DNA of 9,589 bases from Bacteroidota bacterium (GTDB lineage Bacteria; Bacteroidota; Bacteroidia; NS11-12g; UBA955). The position numbers were made by a program, and so were the translations under genes. Below are positions 5,290 to 9,589 of the stretch, in pieces (position 1 is the first letter of the stretch; every line of letters starts with the position of its first letter). The stretch is taken from positions 1-9,589 of the forward strand of contig CANFUB010000082.1 of NCBI GenBank assembly GCA_947450015.1, in the 5' to 3' direction. Under the pieces are notes generated by a model. That model was not told the DNA's origin. It ran no database searches and was given only the letters and a program-made list of their open reading frames with translations.

Positions 5290-7719
5290 CTACTCGCTTA
5301 TATAAACCCTTTTAACGCGCTGTGAAATGGCGGTTAAAACCTCGTAGGGAATCGTTTGCAAGTCTTTTGCTACCTCTAAAATACTTTGTTCGCGACCGAA
5401 TAAAATGGCTTCATCGCCTTCATTACAAGGCACATCGCTTACATCTACCATGCACATGTCCATGCATACATTACCAACAATTGGCGCCTTTTTGCCGTTG
5501 ATTAAAAAAGAACCTTTTCCATTGCTCAACAGCCTGTTCAATCCATCGGCATAACCTATGGCCAATACTGCTATTTTGCGCACCCTGTTCTCGATTGCCT
5601 TTCTTGCATAACCGACACTCTCGTTGGCAGCGATGGTTTTTATTTGAGAGATGCTTGTCTTTAAAGTAAAGACCGTTTCTAATTTATTTTGTTGGGTGCC
5701 CGATGGATCAATGCCATACAAGCCAATGCCCAAACGCACCATGTCGAAATCCTTTTGATCGAACCGCAGAATGGCTGCGGTATTACTTATATGGCGAATG
5801 GGCTTGTAGCCAATTGCACTGGTGATGGATTGGTATATGGTATTAAAAAGTTGAAATTGGTGTTTTGTGAAATCATCGAATGTAGCTTCATCGCTACCAG
5901 ACAAATGCGAAAATACAGATTGTACCTGCAAGTGCTGATGGTTTACCAATAGCTCGCAGAGTTCAGCAATCTCCGATTGAGAAAAGCCTAAACGGTGCAT
6001 ACCTGTATCAATTTCAAGGTGAATTTTTAAAGAACGGCCATTTAAAAATTGTAGGATGGTTTTTAATTGTTCGATGCCAAAAACAACTGGTTCGAGGTGC
6101 TGCGTAATTAACTGCGACAAGGAATCAGGCTCTGTATTCATCACCATGATGGGCACTTGTACCCCATTTTGTCTTAGGGTTACGCCCTCATCTGTATATG
6201 CTACCGCTAAATAATCTACTTTGGTATCCAACATTTTAGCGATTTCGTAACTGCCACTACCGTAGGCAAAAGCTTTTACCATGCCCATAATTTTAGTACC
6301 AGTGGGCAAACTACTTTTTATGAAATTTAAATTTTGTAAGGCTGCCGTTAGATTAATTTCTAAAACTGTGCCATGGTTTTGACGTTCTAATTTCAGGGCT
6401 ACTTTTTCGAATTGAAAAGAACGCGCACCCTTTAGCAGTATGGTTTCATTGTGAAACTGATTGGGGTTAAAATCGGCTAAAAACTTTTCGGTATTTTCAT
6501 AAAACTGAAAGGCAGAAGAATTCGTAAAGGTGAACTTATACTCTAGTAACACGGGACCAATGCCTATGAAATGGTCAACTTTGTTGTCTATTAACAAAGC
6601 ATCTACATGACCGCACCATTCGATATCCGTCAAACCACTTTGCTCTATATCCGATAATATAACCGTTGTTTTTTGGTGAATGCTTTGTTGTTTTAAAAAT
6701 GAAAAGGCTGTACTTAATGCATTTAAATCATTGCTGTAACTATCATTAATTAATATGCTGCCGTTAATGGCTTGTTTTAATTCAAGTCGCATACTTACGG
6801 CCCTAAGCTTGCTAAAGTCAGCAGCTTCAAATGCGCCTAAGTGAAGCGTTATCAACCAACACAAACAAGCATTTTCAATGGCTGCATCATCCAAAAATGG
6901 CACGCTGATTTCATAGGTTTGTTGTTTGTAAACCCCAGTTAACAAACTGCTGTTGGTGTGTTTTAAAACCGATACTATGTTTAAATCAGCCTTGGGATTT
7001 TGAAAATCAAAACTCAAAAATTGTTGCCCTGAATTTACTTGAATTAGTGGGTTATACTGGGCCAATACAACCTTACAATGTTTGAACAACTTTAGCTTTT
7101 CGCTTAATTTGTGTTCAGAATTTTCGAACCCTTCATCGTGGGCCGAACCCATGTGCGTAAGCACGCCAATTTCAGGTTGAATAATTCTTTCCAAATTTTG
7201 CATCTCCTCTGCCTTAGAAATACCGGCTTCGAAAATTCCTAGGGTATGTTGTTCATTTAATGGCCATACACTTAGTGGCACACCAATCTGGCTGTTATAA
7301 CTTTTAGGACTTGCACAAATTTTATACGCTTTACTCAACAATTGAATTAACCATTCTTTGACGATGGTTTTGCCATTGCTACCTGTAATTCCGATGACTG
7401 GCAATGCAAAATGTTTGCGGTGCATGCTAACAAGCGATTGCAAAGCCTCTAAAGTATCATCAACAATAAAAAAATTTGTACCTGGCGCAAGGTGAATGGG
7501 ATGGTCTTTGGTAACAACAAATGTGTGAACCCCTTTTTTTATTAAATCATCGATGTACTTATGCCCGTCGTTTTGAACCGTTTGTAAAGCAAAGAAAATT
7601 GCGGTATCTGGCTGCACAACTGTTCGGCTGTCAATGATTAAGTGCCAATCTTTTTTCAAATCATGTTGACCCTTTAAAAGGGCATTCATCATTTCAGATA
7701 TTTCGGCAAGGGTATACAT
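5290..7719 (-). CDS. murF-alr: Bifunctional UDP-MurNAc-tripeptide:D-Ala-D-Ala ligase / alanine racemase (MurF-Alr fusion)
   Basis: This is an 809-residue two-enzyme fusion of peptidoglycan precursor synthesis. Residues 1-445 are MurF: substrate-binding N-domain with DSR (30-32), ATP-binding P-loop GITGSNGKT (110-118), YNSQIGVPLS (141-150), EAGIS, the GVLTHMGSAHDEGF segment (185-198), NDSYSND (325-331) and the C-terminal LLKGARSFQFE. It ligates D-Ala-D-Ala to the UDP-MurNAc-tripeptide. Residues from about 447 are a fold-III alanine racemase, a PLP enzyme interconverting L- and D-alanine. The PLP lysine is Lys482 in MVKAFAYGSG, with Arg576 (GMHRLGF), Arg662 (VRLGIGLYGI), probable catalytic Tyr704 (SVGYARKA), then IGYADGLNRL and NVCMDMCMVDV. 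Both active sites look intact. Such fusions are established in Bacteroidota. It starts 72 bp from the divergent gene at 7792. Confidence 0.97.
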   Translation of the reverse strand: MYTLAEISEMMNALLKGQHDLKKDWHLIIDSRTVVQPDTAIFFALQTVQNDGHKYIDDLIKKGVHTFVVTKDHPIHLAPGTNFFIVDDTLEALQSLVSMHRKHFALPVIGITGSNGKTIVKEWLIQLLSKAYKICASPKSYNSQIGVPLSVWPLNEQHTLGIFEAGISKAEEMQNLERIIQPEIGVLTHMGSAHDEGFENSEHKLSEKLKLFKHCKVVLAQYNPLIQVNSGQQFLSFDFQNPKADLNIVSVLKHTNSSLLTGVYKQQTYEISVPFLDDAAIENACLCWLITLHLGAFEAADFSKLRAVSMRLELKQAINGSILINDSYSNDLNALSTAFSFLKQQSIHQKTTVILSDIEQSGLTDIEWCGHVDALLIDNKVDHFIGIGPVLLEYKFTFTNSSAFQFYENTEKFLADFNPNQFHNETILLKGARSFQFEKVALKLERQNHGTVLEINLTAALQNLNFIKSSLPTGTKIMGMVKAFAYGSGSYEIAKMLDTKVDYLAVAYTDEGVTLRQNGVQVPIMVMNTEPDSLSQLITQHLEPVVFGIEQLKTILQFLNGRSLKIHLEIDTGMHRLGFSQSEIAELCELLVNHQHLQVQSVFSHLSGSDEATFDDFTKHQFQLFNTIYQSITSAIGYKPIRHISNTAAILRFDQKDFDMVRLGIGLYGIDPSGTQQNKLETVFTLKTSISQIKTIAANESVGYARKAIENRVRKIAVLAIGYADGLNRLLSNGKGSFLINGKKAPIVGNVCMDMCMVDVSDVPCNEGDEAILFGREQSILEVAKDLQTIPYEVLTAISQRVKRVYISE

Positions 7720-7791
7720 TTAGGATACAAATTTGACCAATATTAAGCATTTATCATATTTTTTATTTAGGTTCGGACCATAATTCTGTCA

Positions 7792-8433
7792 ATGAAGTTA
7801 AAACGCATCTTAGTCGACCCATTAATTTACATCCTTTTATTTGTAAATATTGGTTTGGCTTATGCCTATTTCAAACACATTGTTTCGGCTGAAACAATTT
7901 TGTACACCTACTTTTTTCAAAGCATTGTTATGGGTATCAGTTATTTTTTTCAACTGTTAACCCTCAGAGAATATTCTGTAAAGGATGTCAGCATCAATAA
8001 CAAACCACTTGAGAAAACACCAAAAACAAATGGTTGCATCAGTTTCTTTTTTCTGTTTCATTTCGGTTTTTTTCACTTGGTCTACTACCTTTTTTTATCG
8101 GATATCATCGACCTTGAAAAGGATACGGATCTTGATTTCTTGCTATACGCCATTATCACCTTTGCAGTAGGCGAATTGCTCAATATCATCAAACAAAGAT
8201 TTGGCAAACACAGCGAAGAAACCAATATTGGTGAGCTCATGTTCACGCCCTATTTGCGAATTATTCCCATGCATTTATTCATTATTTTTGGTGGCTTTTT
8301 TGGTCACCACAACCCTGGCATATTCATGTTGTTTATTATTCTTAAAATAATCAGCGATGTGGCCATGCATATTGTTATCAATAAAACTTACAAAGAAAAA
8401 TCTAATACCTCTCCCATAACACATCAGCAATGA
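7792..8433 (+). CDS. DUF6498-like polytopic membrane protein
   Basis: This is a 213-residue integral membrane protein of unknown function. About six hydrophobic segments are visible, near residues 9-29, 36-57, 82-103, 113-133, 154-172 and 176-197, with a polar loop at 61-80. The segments PYLRIIPMHLFIIFGG (153-168) and LKIISDVAMHIVI (184-196) carry the Arg/Pro/His and Lys/Asp/His pattern that I associate with DUF6498; that family assignment is from memory. The His and Asp within membrane segments suggest a functional site, but the substrate is unknown. The stop overlaps the permease start by 4 nt (ATGA, 8430-8433), so the two are probably translationally coupled. No Shine-Dalgarno sequence is visible before its ATG. 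Confidence 0.8.
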   Translation: MKLKRILVDPLIYILLFVNIGLAYAYFKHIVSAETILYTYFFQSIVMGISYFFQLLTLREYSVKDVSINNKPLEKTPKTNGCISFFFLFHFGFFHLVYYLFLSDIIDLEKDTDLDFLLYAIITFAVGELLNIIKQRFGKHSEETNIGELMFTPYLRIIPMHLFIIFGGFFGHHNPGIFMLFIILKIISDVAMHIVINKTYKEKSNTSPITHQQ

Positions 8434-9589
8434 ACGCCCACCTAAAACAACAACTTGGAGTATTTTCAGCCATCATGGTTGTCATCAGTGCAATGATAGG
8501 CAGTGGTGTATTTAAAAAAATTGCCACCATGAGCGATTTGTTGCATCACAGTGGCTGGGTGCTTTTGGCCTGGGCTGTTGCGGGATTAATAACACTTATG
8601 GGCTCGCTCAGCAATGCAGAAGTGGCGGGCATAATTGCAAAACCTGGTGGTCAATATGTATACTTTCAAGAGATGTATGGAAAATTATTTGCATTCCTTT
8701 TTGGCTGGGCTTCTTTCTCTGTTATTCAAACAGCAACTGCTTCGGCAGTGGCCTATATTTTTGCTGAATCATTGAACAATGTTTTAAATAGCTACCATCT
8801 TGCGCTGCCAAATTTACCCGATTCAATTGCGCAATTAACATTGTTTCACACCAAGGATTTCGACCTTATGCCATTTGCAAACTTTGGTGTTAAGACCCTA
8901 GCTGTTACATTGGTACTTATTCTTTCTTTTATCAATTACAGGGGCATTCAATATGGCGAAAAAATTGGCAACATCTTAGGCGGTACAGTGGTAGTGGGTG
9001 TTTTATTTGTGATATTACTTTCTTTCCTCAAGGGCGAGAACACCTCTATTTTTAACCAAACCATCCCATTTGAAGCCAACAATACTGAACAAAAATCTTT
9101 TTTATCCTTGTTTTTCTTGGCCATGGTAGCCGCTTTTTGGGCTTATGAAGGGTGGAATAATGTGGGGTTTCTTGCAGGTGAAATAAAAAATCCAAAAAGA
9201 AATATTCCAATTGCTTTAAGCTTTGGTACCCTTATCGTGATAGTTCTCTATTTATTAGTTAACACCGCATTTTTTAAAGTTGGCGGTATTGGTTTCTATC
9301 AAAACATTGCAGCCCAATCCAATACCATTGCTGCTGTTGAAGCCATGAATACCATTTGGATTTATGGTGGTTTATTTATTTCTGTATTAATTTTAATCAG
9401 CACGTTTAACAGCACGAACAATAGTTTAATGAGTGCCCCTAGAGTGTATTATGCCATGGCCATGGATGGCTTGTTCTTAAAAAGTGCTGCCCATATACAT
9501 CCTAAGTTCAAAACACCACACAAAGCCATTCTAATGCAAATGTTTTGGTGTGTATTATTGATTATCACTGGCAGTTTCGATATGCTAAC
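8430..9589 (+). CDS. APC-family amino acid permease (3' partial)
   Basis: The frame starts at the ATG overlapping the preceding stop and stays open to the right edge, giving 386 residues of a protein usually near 430-480. The N-terminus has the APC-superfamily first-helix motif AMIGSGVF (21-28), the unwound segment that binds the substrate amino group, then GWVLLAWAVAG and a PGGQYVYF segment (72-79). The sixth-helix region AYEGWNNVGFLAGEIKNPKRNIP (238-260) and the SAPRVYYAMAMDGLF segment (335-349) resemble LAT-type and related amino acid exchangers. It would import or exchange amino acids at the inner membrane; the specific substrate is not assignable. The missing part is probably the last one or two helices. 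It forms an operon with the DUF6498-like gene. Confidence 0.93.
   Translation, partial: MNAHLKQQLGVFSAIMVVISAMIGSGVFKKIATMSDLLHHSGWVLLAWAVAGLITLMGSLSNAEVAGIIAKPGGQYVYFQEMYGKLFAFLFGWASFSVIQTATASAVAYIFAESLNNVLNSYHLALPNLPDSIAQLTLFHTKDFDLMPFANFGVKTLAVTLVLILSFINYRGIQYGEKIGNILGGTVVVGVLFVILLSFLKGENTSIFNQTIPFEANNTEQKSFLSLFFLAMVAAFWAYEGWNNVGFLAGEIKNPKRNIPIALSFGTLIVIVLYLLVNTAFFKVGGIGFYQNIAAQSNTIAAVEAMNTIWIYGGLFISVLILISTFNSTNNSLMSAPRVYYAMAMDGLFLKSAAHIHPKFKTPHKAILMQMFWCVLLIITGSFDML

Noticed and set aside
7720..7791. Possible promoters in the divergent gap: CAAATTTG (7728-7735) for murF-alr and TAGGTTCG (7768-7775) for the DUF6498-like gene.
   Set aside because: Each has one mismatch to TAnnTTTG and neither has a TTTG box at the proper distance; the gap is so AT-rich that such near-matches are expected by chance.
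1..9589. Search for defence systems, mobile elements, CRISPR arrays, tRNA or rRNA genes.
   Set aside because: No transposase, integrase, direct-repeat array or recognisable RNA gene was seen by eye; all sizeable coding space is accounted for by the listed genes.

Overview
The window looks like a chromosomal piece of a free-living Bacteroidota bacterium, probably in the Chitinophagales/Sphingobacteriales part of the phylum. The lines of evidence are: a CHU_C-type (type B) type IX secretion sorting domain on a large exported protein; a MurF-alanine racemase fusion, which is characteristic of this phylum; an ECF sigma factor, membrane anti-sigma and outer-membrane beta-barrel operon of a Bacteroidota type; AT-rich leaders without Shine-Dalgarno sequences; and a TAnnTTTG-type -7 promoter element upstream of ndk. 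The finer taxonomic placement is inference.

Layout. (1) Positions 2-2296, plus strand: the C-terminal 764 residues of a large secreted protein whose N-terminus lies outside the window. It has seven consecutive propeller-like SBBP units, two PKD domains and a type B T9SS sorting domain. (2) A bidirectional hairpin terminator lies in the 57-bp gap between this gene and the convergent operon. (3) Positions 4638 down to 2354, minus strand: ECF sigma factor, single-pass anti-sigma-like protein (4-nt overlap) and outer-membrane beta-barrel protein. A GTAAC-N17-CGTTA promoter candidate suggests autoregulation. (4) A strong terminator, then ndk (nucleoside diphosphate kinase) on the minus strand with its own -7 element. 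(5) Positions 7719-5290, minus strand: an 809-residue MurF-Alr fusion that makes D-alanine and ligates D-Ala-D-Ala to the peptidoglycan precursor. (6) From 7792 to the right edge, plus strand: a polytopic DUF6498-like membrane protein whose stop overlaps the start of an APC-family amino acid permease that runs off the window.

The genes fall into cell-envelope themes (surface protein export, envelope-linked signalling, peptidoglycan precursor synthesis, amino acid transport) plus nucleotide housekeeping. There is no mobile element, CRISPR array, tRNA or rRNA, and no gene-free stretch longer than 126 bp. Most of the content belongs to recognisable families. The least explained parts are the anti-sigma/barrel pair, with an unknown signal and regulon, and the DUF6498-permease pair. 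I found no convincing evidence of a wholly new system.
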